From Methanomassiliicoccus sp. (GTDB lineage Archaea > Thermoplasmatota > Thermoplasmata > Methanomassiliicoccales > JACIVX01), in NCBI GenBank assembly GCA_020725985.1, contig DYTM01000024.1, positions 1-11,329 on the forward strand: 11,329 nucleotides of DNA. Reading direction: 5' to 3'. A program made the position numbers and the translations under genes. The notes under the pieces were generated by a model. It was not told the DNA's origin. It was given only the letters and a program-made list of their open reading frames with translations, and ran no database searches. Below, piece by piece: positions 1 to 6,905 of this stretch; position 1 is the first letter of the stretch, and each line of letters starts with the position of its first letter.

Positions 1-145
1 CACCTGCATGATCGTTTCCCCGATTGAGGCGCGATTCTCGTGTACCGCTACAAACTCCGCCAAGGCCTGCACCTACCTCCCGACGCTCTGCTCTCAGAAG
101 GTCGTCTGCGATTCGGCTGAGAAGCTTCTGGAGTTGGTCGCGTGA
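1..145 (+). CDS. Phosphomevalonate dehydratase large subunit (aconitase X catalytic domain), 3' end only
   Basis: Reading frame 2 is open from the window edge to a TGA at 143-145 and encodes the last 47 residues of a protein. The tail reads TCMIVSP, then TNSAKACTYLPTLC, then QKVVCDSAEKLLELVA. The TCM.V.PI...TNSAKA.YLP..C pattern is the C-terminal signature of the aconitase X (DUF521) catalytic subunit as I know the family. In archaea this subunit pairs with a DUF126 subunit to dehydrate mevalonate 5-phosphate to trans-anhydromevalonate 5-phosphate, with an iron-sulfur cluster held by cysteines. The next gene is the DUF126 subunit and its GTG start overlaps this stop (GTGA), so the two are almost certainly translationally coupled and form one enzyme. 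Most of the protein lies outside the window, so cluster ligands cannot be fully checked. Confidence 0.85.
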   Translation, partial: TCMIVSPIEARFSCTATNSAKACTYLPTLCSQKVVCDSAEKLLELVA

Positions 146-933
146 TCCTGAGAGGGAGGGCGATTTCGAAGGGAAGGGCCGAGGGTCCTACGGTCCTTCT
201 CTCCACTCCCTTCAGCTTCCTCGGCGGCGTGGACGCCCGAACGGGCTCGCTCCTTGCCCCGGAGGAGGCGAGGGGGGCGGATCTGAAAGGGAGTGTGTTC
301 GCGTTCCCCTGCGGCGAGGGGAGCATCGTGGGCTCGTACACAATGCTCGACATGGCGAAGAAGGGGACCTTGCCCGCGGCGATAGTCAACGAGAGGGCGG
401 AGCCCATCGTGACGACAGGCGCGGTGATGGCGGGCATTCCGCTCGTTGACAGGATTTCCATCTCGTTGCTCAGGGACGGAGACAGGGCAATCGTCGACGG
501 AAACTCAGGCACCGTGGAGCTTCCGGAGGTGGAAGGGAAGGAGGTCGTCACCTGCGTCCTGAGGAAGGGCGACCGCATTCTGATACTGCGACGGAGCGAG
601 GAGGTCGGCACCTTTCGGGGGCGGTGGGCCGGCGTCAGCGGCTACGTGGAGGCGGGGGAGAAACCTCTCGACACAGCCTACAAGGAGATGGCCGAGGAGG
701 CGAGGGTGACCCAGGCCGAGCTAGTTACAGAAGCTGAACCCCTTCTCATCCGCTCGGGGCAGGTGATCTGGACCATCCACGCCTTCCTTTTCGGCGTGAA
801 GAACGCCCAGGTCCGCACCGACTGGGAGCATACCGAGCACAGGTGGATACGGCCGAACGAGCTCCGGGACTTCGACATCGTCCCTGGTTTCGAGAGGGTC
901 GTTTCCCTCCTCCTTTCGGAGAAGGGCAGGTAG
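142..933 (+). CDS. Phosphomevalonate dehydratase small subunit (DUF126 swivel domain) fused to a Nudix hydrolase domain
   Basis: The protein has 263 residues and two domains. Residues 1-129 are a DUF126/aconitase X swivel domain, with FSFLGGVD at 25-31, PCGEGSIVGSY at 56-66, and a PAAIV...E.IVTTGAVMAGIPLVD stretch at 78-103. With the large subunit it should dehydrate mevalonate 5-phosphate in the archaeal mevalonate pathway. Residues 133-258 are a Nudix domain. The Nudix box spans G167 to V189 and keeps the catalytic glutamates E182, E185 and E186, but the usual R is K181 and the usual G near the end is R188. HRWIRPNEL at 233-241 is the typical later Nudix segment. The GTG start overlaps the upstream stop, and GGAG at 130-133 is a plausible ribosome site. 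A stand-alone DUF126 subunit is about 130 residues, so the Nudix half is a genuine addition. Its substrate is not visible; a pathway phosphate or a nucleotide are both possible. It lacks the motifs I associate with type 1 IPP isomerase. Confidence 0.88.
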   Translation: MILRGRAISKGRAEGPTVLLSTPFSFLGGVDARTGSLLAPEEARGADLKGSVFAFPCGEGSIVGSYTMLDMAKKGTLPAAIVNERAEPIVTTGAVMAGIPLVDRISISLLRDGDRAIVDGNSGTVELPEVEGKEVVTCVLRKGDRILILRRSEEVGTFRGRWAGVSGYVEAGEKPLDTAYKEMAEEARVTQAELVTEAEPLLIRSGQVIWTIHAFLFGVKNAQVRTDWEHTEHRWIRPNELRDFDIVPGFERVVSLLLSEKGR

Positions 934-968
934 CCAGTCCTCGCCGATACCCTCCGGGACCGAGAATC

Positions 969-3900
969 TCAGATAGTCACGTCCACTTCCTTCTCGAGCA
1001 GGTTGAGCTCGTGCTGCTCCAGTGTGGACGGGTTCAAGGCCATCAAAAGGATCGACTGTTTGATCGCAACCTGGTCTCTCAGGGACTGCACGAACCTCAG
1101 CACCGTCAGGAAGTTGTTGTTCGTGATGAGGTACTCGAGGCCGTCCAGCAGTATGATGCCGTTCTCCGTGGAGCCGAGGAACTGCTCCAGGGAGACGCTT
1201 AGTTTCTCGAGGTCCTTCGGCCTCAGGCTGTTCTCCTTTCCCACGTTCGACAGCCAGAGGATCGGCGTCTCGCCGAGGCTGTGTTTCGCCTTGATTTTGA
1301 GCGGGTAGTTGCGTGTGACGCAGAAGCCCTTCAGTCCCTGTGAGATCGCCTGAACGAAGTAGGCGTAGGAGTGCTCGGACTTCTCCTCCTTCACAAGGTA
1401 CGTGAACGACTGCTCAAGCTGGAACTCCTCCGCTGAGGGGAGCTCGGCTTCCTCCCCTTCCTCCTCGACCTCATGGGCCTCGACTGAGACCTCCTCCCCA
1501 CAGGAGGGGCACTTGAGGGCGTCCGGCGGGATGCCCGAGTGGCATTTGGGACACTCCTTTTCCACTTCGAATCCGCCCTCGGCGGCGTAGCTGACGATCT
1601 TGTCCGCGGTCTTCAACCCAATTCCCTTGACCGCCCTGATATCCTCCCTCGATGCCGCGGTGATCTTCCCGATGCTGTCGAATCCAGCGTCGTAGAGCAT
1701 CTCGGCCTTGACCTTGTTCATCCTCGGGATCCTCAGGAGGTACGGGATGAGCTTCTCCTTCGGCATCGCCCCCTCCTTCGGCATCAGGCTCTTCCCGCAG
1801 GAGGGGCAGATCTCGCTGCCCGGTTTGACTGAGGAGCCGCAGTTGGGGCAGGTTGGTCCCTCGGCCGTCTCCTTCTTCGTCAGGAAGTGAGCGATCTTCC
1901 TCGCATCCGCTTTGCTCACTCCCTTCGCCTGAGAGAGAGCCTCCTCGCTCAGACCTCTCAGGTTCTCGATCGTCTTGTACCCGGCCTCGGCGAGTCCCAA
2001 GGCTGCCTCCTTTCCGAGTCCCGTTATCTTCAGGAACTCGTTCACAGCTTCCTTCGTGTGGAGGGAGGAGATGCCGATCTCGACCGTCTCGCCCTCCACC
2101 TCCCACTCGACCACGAGCTCGCCCGTCGGCTCGTCGGTGAATATGATCTCCCTTGACCTCGTCTCCTTCGAGATGTAGTCCTTCCACATCTTGAAGAACT
2201 CGACGAGTTTCGTGGACGCCTTGACCCTTGCGACGATGAACTCCTCCACGTCGAGCTTCGCATCCTTCCTCATCTGTTGAATGCGCCTCACCAGCTCCCT
2301 GGTGAACCCCTCGGCCTCGATGTCAGGTGTCACCTTGAAGTCTATGTAGACCTCGCCCTCCGAGAACTTCACGTTGACGACATCAGGAGGCAGGGAGGTG
2401 GTGAACGAGACCATGTTCGGCTCGATCTTGATCATCTGCCCTTCGATTCCGAGCTGGTACTCCCCCTTCGCAACGCTCTCTTTGATCTGCAGCGCCGGCC
2501 TGCTCTTGAGAAGGATTGCTATTTTGCTCGACCATTGGCGGTAGACCTTGCCGATGGCGTGGGGGTTCGGGATCACATTGAGGATGAGGTCCCTCCACTC
2601 CTCTTCCGGACCGACATACTCGACCGCCTTCAGGTTCCCTTGGGAAGCGAGAACGTTATCCAGCGTCCGCAGCGCTTCCAGCCCCTCCTTGCTCGAGGTC
2701 TTGACCGCAAGCTTGCGGAGGGGCCATCGGAGCTTCACCCCCCGGGCCTGGCGCTCCCTCGTCACGATCTCCACGATCTCCTGGACGGTCTTCATCGTCC
2801 CCTCGAGGCGGTCGTCCGCCTTCGTCAGGTCCGGCGTGGGCCAGTCCAGCATGTGAACGGATCCCCGGCTGCCGTCCAGGTTCTGATAGATCTCCTCGGT
2901 GAGGTGGGGGCAGAACGGGGCGAGAAGGCGGTCGAGCGACATGAGCGCGTCGTACAACGTCCTGTACGCCGCAAGCTTATCCACGTCCCCCTCCTCCTTC
3001 CACATCCTATCCCTTATCAGGCGAACGTACCACCGGCTGAGGTCCTCGAGCATGAACTCCTCGAGCGCCCTGATGGCCTTGTGTAGCTCGAATGTGTCAA
3101 AATGCCTCGTCACCTCGTTCTTGAGCCTCTCCGTCCTCGAGACGAGCCATCGGTCCTCCGGTCTCAGCCTCGGCCGGATCGAGTCCGCGCTCACGGTCGC
3201 GGGATCGAACCGGTCCATGACCATGTAAGTGGTGGCGAAGTTGCAGATGTTCCAGAGGACGTTGAGCGTCTTCCTGGCGTTCTTCACCCCGTCGTACTGG
3301 AAGGCGATATCCTCCCAGGGCGCGTTGTTTCTCATCATGTAGAACCTGAGAGCGTCAGCGCCGTAGTCCTTGATGATCTCCTCAGGCTCGATGACATTCC
3401 CTCGGCTCTTCGACATCGGCTGCCCGGTCGGGTCGAGCACCCAGCCGTGCATGAGCACCGACTCGTACGGAGCCCGCTGGAAGCAGATGCATCCCGCCGC
3501 GAGCTGGGAGTAGAACCATCCTCTCGTCTGGTCGTGCGCCTCGGTGATCCACTTCGCCGGCCACCACCTGTCCAGCTCCTTCCTCGTCCCGGGGAAACCG
3601 AGCTGGGCCCAGGTGGAAACGCCCGAGTCGAACCAGACATCGAGGACGTCCGGGATCCTCTTCATCGTGCTCCCGCACTTGTCGCATTTGAGGAGGACGG
3701 CGTCGATCCAGGGTCGGTGGAGTTCCATCCCCTCCCTGAACCCCTCGGCGCCCTTCAGCTCCGCGATTGACCCTATTACCTTAATCTCCCCACACTTGCA
3801 TCGCCAGACAGGAAGCGGAATGCCCCAGTATCTCTGCCTCGATATGCACCAGTCCCTGGCGTTGACCGTCCAATCGTACTGCCTCGAGGACCCGGCCCAG

Positions 3901-5219
3901 TCCGGGGTCCATCGGACCCTGTCGATCTCCTCCAGCATGGTGTCCTTTATTTGAGTCACCCTCAGGAACCACTGCCCCGTCGTCCTGAAGATGATCGGCG
4001 AGTCGCAGCGCCAGCAGTGACCGTAGCGGTGGTCGAGCGCGCCGCTGTAGAACATGAGTCCCTTCTCCACGAGCTTCTCGACGATGACCGGGTTCGCCTT
4101 TTTGACCGGGGTTCCGGCGAGCGCCTCCCCGGCGTCCTTGCTGAACTTCCCCATCTCGTCCACCGGACAGAAGGGGTCGAGCCCGAACTCGAGCCCGAGC
4201 TCGAAGTCCTCAGGGCCGTGACCAGGTGCGATGTGCACCATGCCGGTGTTCTCCGAGGTGACTGTCTTCGAGGGAATGACCCGGTGCACCCACTTCCCGG
4301 TGACGGATTTCTGATACGGCACATCGTCGAAGAAGGGAGGAACGTACTCGAGGCCGACCAGATCGTCGCCCTCGATGACTTCCATGATCTCCAGCTCCTC
4401 CCAGTCCCCGAGGGAGCCGACCTCCTCGGCGAGCTCCTCGAGCACGATGACCATCTCCGACTCCCCAGTCGAGCGGACGAACCTCACCTTGGCGTAGGTG
4501 AAATCTGGATGAACCGCTACCGCGAGGTTCGCCGGAAGGGTCCAGGGGGTCGTCGTCCAGATGAGGAGGGAGACGTCGTCCTCGTCCCGGAGGGGGAACT
4601 TCACGTATATCGAGGGATCTTTCTCATCCCAGTACTCTATCTCCGCCTCCGCGAGAGCGGTCTCGCATCTCGGGCACCAGGAGAGGACGCGATCGGTCGT
4701 CAGCAGGAGCCCTTGATCGTATGCTCTCCTCAGGGTCCACCACGCAGCCTCTATGTAGTCCTGGCTGATGGTCATGTAGGGATTCTCCCAATCCATCCAC
4801 ACGCCCAGCTCCTTGAACTGCTCGGTCATCTTCTTCTGGAAGTCGACCGCGAACTCCTTGCAGGTGCTGATGAACCTGTCGATTCCGTACTCCTCGATCT
4901 CCTTCTTGCTCTTGACGCCTATCGATCTCTCAACCTTCACCTCGATAGGGAGGCCGTGCATGTCGTAGCCCGGCTGGTCCCTCACGTTGAACCTCTGCAT
5001 CCTCTTGAATCTGATGATCGTGTCCTTCAGGGTCTTGTTCCAGGCGGTCCCGAGATGGATCGCGCCGGTGGTGTACGGCGGTCCGTCAACGAAGTAGAAA
5101 TCCGCTCCAGTAGATCGGAGCTCCTTCGTCTTCTTGTAAGCGTTCGTTCGTTCCCAGAAATCCCTTATCTTCTTCTCAAGCTCCGCTGGCGCATAAGTGG
5201 GTTGGACCTGCTTTATCAT
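969..5219 (-). CDS. ileS: Isoleucyl-tRNA synthetase with a C-terminal HhH-zinc ribbon-HhH-zinc ribbon-DUF835 extension
   Basis: The 1416-residue protein attaches isoleucine to tRNA-Ile in the cytoplasm. Residues 1 to about 1052 are a complete archaeal/eukaryotic-type IleRS. The HIGH-class motif is HLGT at 55-58. The editing domain has the threonine-rich TTTPWTLP at 222-229 and APGHGPEDF at 331-339 (H334, D338). Zinc-type Cys pairs lie at 182/185, 402/405 and 512/515. The KMSKS-class motif is PMSKS at 601-605, followed by the anticodon-binding helical domain. The remaining 360 residues do not belong to IleRS. They comprise helix-hairpin-helix 1 (about 1055-1113), a four-Cys ribbon (C1124, C1127, C1138, C1141), helix-hairpin-helix 2 (about 1155-1213, with GIG at 1199-1201), a second ribbon (C1223, C1226, C1237, C1240), an acidic linker (1246-1265) and DUF835 (about 1269-1416, with VTRNYP, ILWLS, LLDGLEYLI and a LLEKEV end). 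The frame is uninterrupted. The ATG start is supported by a TATA box about 39 nt upstream. The gene follows FEN1 on the same strand after 135 nt and converges on the PMDh-Nudix gene. Confidence 0.95.
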   Translation of the reverse strand: MIKQVQPTYAPAELEKKIRDFWERTNAYKKTKELRSTGADFYFVDGPPYTTGAIHLGTAWNKTLKDTIIRFKRMQRFNVRDQPGYDMHGLPIEVKVERSIGVKSKKEIEEYGIDRFISTCKEFAVDFQKKMTEQFKELGVWMDWENPYMTISQDYIEAAWWTLRRAYDQGLLLTTDRVLSWCPRCETALAEAEIEYWDEKDPSIYVKFPLRDEDDVSLLIWTTTPWTLPANLAVAVHPDFTYAKVRFVRSTGESEMVIVLEELAEEVGSLGDWEELEIMEVIEGDDLVGLEYVPPFFDDVPYQKSVTGKWVHRVIPSKTVTSENTGMVHIAPGHGPEDFELGLEFGLDPFCPVDEMGKFSKDAGEALAGTPVKKANPVIVEKLVEKGLMFYSGALDHRYGHCWRCDSPIIFRTTGQWFLRVTQIKDTMLEEIDRVRWTPDWAGSSRQYDWTVNARDWCISRQRYWGIPLPVWRCKCGEIKVIGSIAELKGAEGFREGMELHRPWIDAVLLKCDKCGSTMKRIPDVLDVWFDSGVSTWAQLGFPGTRKELDRWWPAKWITEAHDQTRGWFYSQLAAGCICFQRAPYESVLMHGWVLDPTGQPMSKSRGNVIEPEEIIKDYGADALRFYMMRNNAPWEDIAFQYDGVKNARKTLNVLWNICNFATTYMVMDRFDPATVSADSIRPRLRPEDRWLVSRTERLKNEVTRHFDTFELHKAIRALEEFMLEDLSRWYVRLIRDRMWKEEGDVDKLAAYRTLYDALMSLDRLLAPFCPHLTEEIYQNLDGSRGSVHMLDWPTPDLTKADDRLEGTMKTVQEIVEIVTRERQARGVKLRWPLRKLAVKTSSKEGLEALRTLDNVLASQGNLKAVEYVGPEEEWRDLILNVIPNPHAIGKVYRQWSSKIAILLKSRPALQIKESVAKGEYQLGIEGQMIKIEPNMVSFTTSLPPDVVNVKFSEGEVYIDFKVTPDIEAEGFTRELVRRIQQMRKDAKLDVEEFIVARVKASTKLVEFFKMWKDYISKETRSREIIFTDEPTGELVVEWEVEGETVEIGISSLHTKEAVNEFLKITGLGKEAALGLAEAGYKTIENLRGLSEEALSQAKGVSKADARKIAHFLTKKETAEGPTCPNCGSSVKPGSEICPSCGKSLMPKEGAMPKEKLIPYLLRIPRMNKVKAEMLYDAGFDSIGKITAASREDIRAVKGIGLKTADKIVSYAAEGGFEVEKECPKCHSGIPPDALKCPSCGEEVSVEAHEVEEEGEEAELPSAEEFQLEQSFTYLVKEEKSEHSYAYFVQAISQGLKGFCVTRNYPLKIKAKHSLGETPILWLSNVGKENSLRPKDLEKLSVSLEQFLGSTENGIILLDGLEYLITNNNFLTVLRFVQSLRDQVAIKQSILLMALNPSTLEQHELNLLEKEVDVTI

Positions 5220-5252
5220 CGCCGTCCCTTCGGACCTCTAATACCCTTTACC

Positions 5253-5266
5253 CCTTTTAAAAGTAT
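5253..5266 (-). promoter_or_regulatory. Probable TATA box of the isoleucyl-tRNA synthetase gene
   Basis: On the - strand the sequence reads ATACTTTTAAAAGG, the most A/T-rich stretch in the 135-nt gap between FEN1 and the synthetase. Its centre is about 39 nt upstream of the ATG at 5219. A start of transcription 25 nt downstream would leave a leader of roughly 10-15 nt. No strong Shine-Dalgarno sequence is visible, only GAGGT about 15 nt from the ATG. The box suggests the gene does not depend on read-through from FEN1. Confidence 0.55.
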
Positions 5267-5354
5267 AGGGGTTCTGGCTACTGTTTGATAATGACCCCTT
5301 CGGCCCTCGGTCCCGCCCCCCCGACACCCGTCGTAAGGAAGCGTGTGAAATCCC

Positions 5355-6389
5355 TCAGCCCCACAGGTCTAGGCTCCTCTGGGCCGGACCGGAGGACCTT
5401 CTCTCCCTCTCCTTCGCCTCGATCCTTCCCAAGGCGTTGTCGACGCGGGACCTGGAGAAGTCATGCTCCTCGCACAGGAACTCCAGGACCCTCTCCCTTT
5501 CGGGCGGCCTCCAGTCCGCCCTGTAGTCGTCGGTCTTCTCGAACTCAATGAAGATCCTCCTCACAGCCTCGTACCTGGGAATCTCGGCCCCCAAGGCCGC
5601 GAGCGCTCTCTCCAAGTCCCCCTGCTCCTTGATGAGCTTGAGAGCCTTCTTCGGCCCAATTCCCTTTATCCCTTCGTTGTAGTCGGTGCCCATCAGCACG
5701 CAGAGGTCCACCAACTGCTCCCTCGCGATGCCGAGCTCGCTCAGGGTCTTGTCAAGCTCGATGACCTCGATGCTCAGGTCCCTGTACTCGTTTCTCCCGG
5801 GCATCTTTCTCCGTGTGGTGAGGGTGAGGTTCCGCACGAGCCTAGGTGCGCCGAAGAGGAGGGAGTCGAAGTCCTGGGACGACGCGGCCCATACGTCCCC
5901 CTTCGCCGCCATGTACGCAGCCTGCGCCTCCCCTTCCTCCGGGGCCTGGACGACCGGGATGCCGAGATGGGTGAGGAGGATCCTCGAGGACTCCACGATC
6001 TCGTTCGTGATCCTTGAGGCCTGGGTGGCCTTCGAGAAGGCGGCGGCGTAGTCCCCGCGCCTCAAAGCGCTCTCCCACTCCATCTTCGCCCTGGTCCTCC
6101 TCTCGCTCCGCTCCAGTATGGTCTGGGCTTTCATCTCCGGGGGCAAACCGTCGAAGACGTACAGAGGGAGGATGCCGGCCTCGATCAGATTGGCATTCCT
6201 GTAGAGGAGGCCGGCGAGGTGCGAGGTCACCCTTCCCCGCGAATCCATCAGCGGCGTCCCGTCCGGCTGCCTGATGACCGAGAGGAACTGGTAGATCGCG
6301 TTGTAGGCGTCGATCGCGATGCTCTTCCCTCCGAGATCCTCCAGCTGCACCGTCTCGAAGGGAACGATGTCCGAGAGATTGACCCCCAT
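5355..6389 (-). CDS. fen: Flap endonuclease 1 (FEN1/XPG family)
   Basis: The 344-residue structure-specific nuclease cuts 5' flaps during Okazaki-fragment maturation and base-excision repair, and needs two metal ions. With the start at 6389 (MGVNLSDIV) the acidic active-site residues fall at D27, D80, E152, E154 (PEEGEAQ), D173, D175 (SQDFDSLL) and D236 (GTDYNEG). To my recollection this is exactly the numbering of characterised archaeal FEN1, and it leaves Gly2 at the mature N-terminus, where it contributes to the active site. An in-frame ATG 15 nt upstream (6404) is less likely because GGGAGGAG lies 5 nt before the chosen ATG. A helix-hairpin-helix-like IKGIGPKKALKLI follows at about 241-253. 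The C-terminus QRSLDLWG is a PCNA-interacting (PIP) box that lacks the usual final aromatic pair. FEN1 is divergent from the TRAM gene. Confidence 0.95.
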   Translation of the reverse strand: MGVNLSDIVPFETVQLEDLGGKSIAIDAYNAIYQFLSVIRQPDGTPLMDSRGRVTSHLAGLLYRNANLIEAGILPLYVFDGLPPEMKAQTILERSERRTRAKMEWESALRRGDYAAAFSKATQASRITNEIVESSRILLTHLGIPVVQAPEEGEAQAAYMAAKGDVWAASSQDFDSLLFGAPRLVRNLTLTTRRKMPGRNEYRDLSIEVIELDKTLSELGIAREQLVDLCVLMGTDYNEGIKGIGPKKALKLIKEQGDLERALAALGAEIPRYEAVRRIFIEFEKTDDYRADWRPPERERVLEFLCEEHDFSRSRVDNALGRIEAKERERRSSGPAQRSLDLWG

Positions 6390-6390
6390 G

Positions 6391-6432
6391 CTCTCCTCCC
6401 GCATATCCGCCGGTCTGGTGATATATTTTTCC
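6391..6432 (-). promoter_or_regulatory. FEN1 promoter and ribosome-binding site
   Basis: On the - strand GGAAAAATATATC (6420-6432) is a good archaeal BRE/TATA candidate centred about 36 nt before the ATG at 6389. GGGAGGAG (6393-6400) is a strong Shine-Dalgarno sequence, with its GGAGG core 5 nt from that ATG. A transcript starting about 25 nt after the TATA box would carry a short leader that includes the ribosome site. The arrangement supports the shorter FEN1 start. The same A/T-rich block may also influence the divergent TRAM gene. Confidence 0.55.
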
Positions 6433-6442
6433 AGGAGGCAAG

Positions 6443-6455
6443 GTGATTATTAAGT
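6443..6455 (+). promoter_or_regulatory. Possible TATA box for a leaderless TRAM transcript
   Basis: GTGATTATTAAGT is A/T-rich and centred about 29 nt upstream of the ATG at 6479, which fits leaderless initiation. It overlaps the alternative GTG start at 6443, so both interpretations cannot be true for the same transcript. The alternative would use AGGAGG at 6433-6438 and the ATATATTTTT block at 6421-6430, but that TATA block is too close to 6443 to act as its promoter. Confidence 0.35.
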
Positions 6456-6478
6456 CTGGGGAAGGCGATGCGGGTCGC

Positions 6479-6691
6479 ATGGTCGATGAGTACGGGTTCA
6501 AGGGGAAGAAGCCGGTTGAGGAAGGGAAGGTGTACAGCCTGAAAATCGTCGATATCGGCAGCCAGGGAGATGGCATCGCCAGGGTGGAAGGGATGGTGGT
6601 GTTCATCCCGAACACGAAGGTGGGGCAGGAGGTCAGGGTGAAGATCAAGAAGGTCAGCCGAAAGGTCGCCTTCGCAGAGGTCGTTCCTTAG
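6479..6691 (+). CDS. Small TRAM-domain RNA-binding protein
   Basis: The 70-residue protein is a stand-alone TRAM domain. It has PVEEGKVYSLKIVDIGSQGDGIA..EG over residues 12-38 and VVFIPNTKVGQEVRVKI at 40-56, ending in KVAFAEVV. In the family this is a five-stranded OB-like fold that binds RNA, and archaeal single-TRAM proteins are reported as RNA chaperones. The start is uncertain. A GTG at 6443 in the same frame, 4 nt after a perfect AGGAGG (6433-6438), would add 12 residues (VIIKSGEGDAGR, with the GTG read as Met). I chose the ATG at 6479 because the added residues do not look like TRAM sequence and TTATTAA at 6447-6453 lies about 28 nt before the ATG, as expected for a leaderless archaeal transcript. 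The gene is divergent from FEN1. Confidence 0.9.
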   Translation: MVDEYGFKGKKPVEEGKVYSLKIVDIGSQGDGIARVEGMVVFIPNTKVGQEVRVKIKKVSRKVAFAEVVP

Positions 6692-6703
6692 GGTTCCGGT
6701 CAA

Positions 6704-6874
6704 TCATTCCTTGATATGAGGGAGGTAGAGGATCGTCGTGCCGACCCCGATCCAGACGAGGATCGCGACGATTGCGCAGATGTTCGAACCGAGGGAGACC
6801 GCAGCGGCGAGCAGGAGGAATGGGACGATGACCGTCAGGAATATCAGAAACCGCTCGTCCGTGAAGCCGCCCAT
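6704..6874 (-). CDS. Small two-helix membrane protein of unknown function
   Basis: The - strand encodes an uninterrupted 56-residue protein starting MGGFTDERF and ending YLPHIKE. Residues about 9-28 and 32-50 are strongly hydrophobic and separated by a short SLGSN turn, so two membrane helices are predicted. The short charged N-terminus and C-terminus would lie on the same side. AAGGTGG (6880-6886) is a Shine-Dalgarno match 5 nt before the ATG, and TTCATAAA (6907-6914) is a TATA-like box about 37 nt upstream. It lies 79 nt downstream of ribulose-phosphate epimerase on the same strand. I do not recognise a family. The + strand open frame over the same bases is highly charged and low-complexity, as expected for the antisense of a hydrophobic protein. 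Confidence 0.7.
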   Translation of the reverse strand: MGGFTDERFLIFLTVIVPFLLLAAAVSLGSNICAIVAILVWIGVGTTILYLPHIKE

Positions 6875-6905
6875 GTAAGCCACCTTCGCCAGAATAAGAA
6901 GGGCC

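Noticed and set aside
541..933. Nudix domain as a type 1 isopentenyl diphosphate isomerase
   Set aside because: The pathway context was tempting, but the catalytic Cys-containing motif of that enzyme is not visible and the Nudix box is of the hydrolase type.
934..968. Terminator between the convergent PMDh-Nudix and synthetase genes
   Set aside because: No oligo-T run or stable stem is evident in the 35 nt.
3951..5288. A 445-codon open frame on the + strand opposite the synthetase
   Set aside because: It is antisense to the well-supported IleRS core, is rich in Arg, Leu, Glu and His as expected of a GC-rich shadow frame, and shows no domain.
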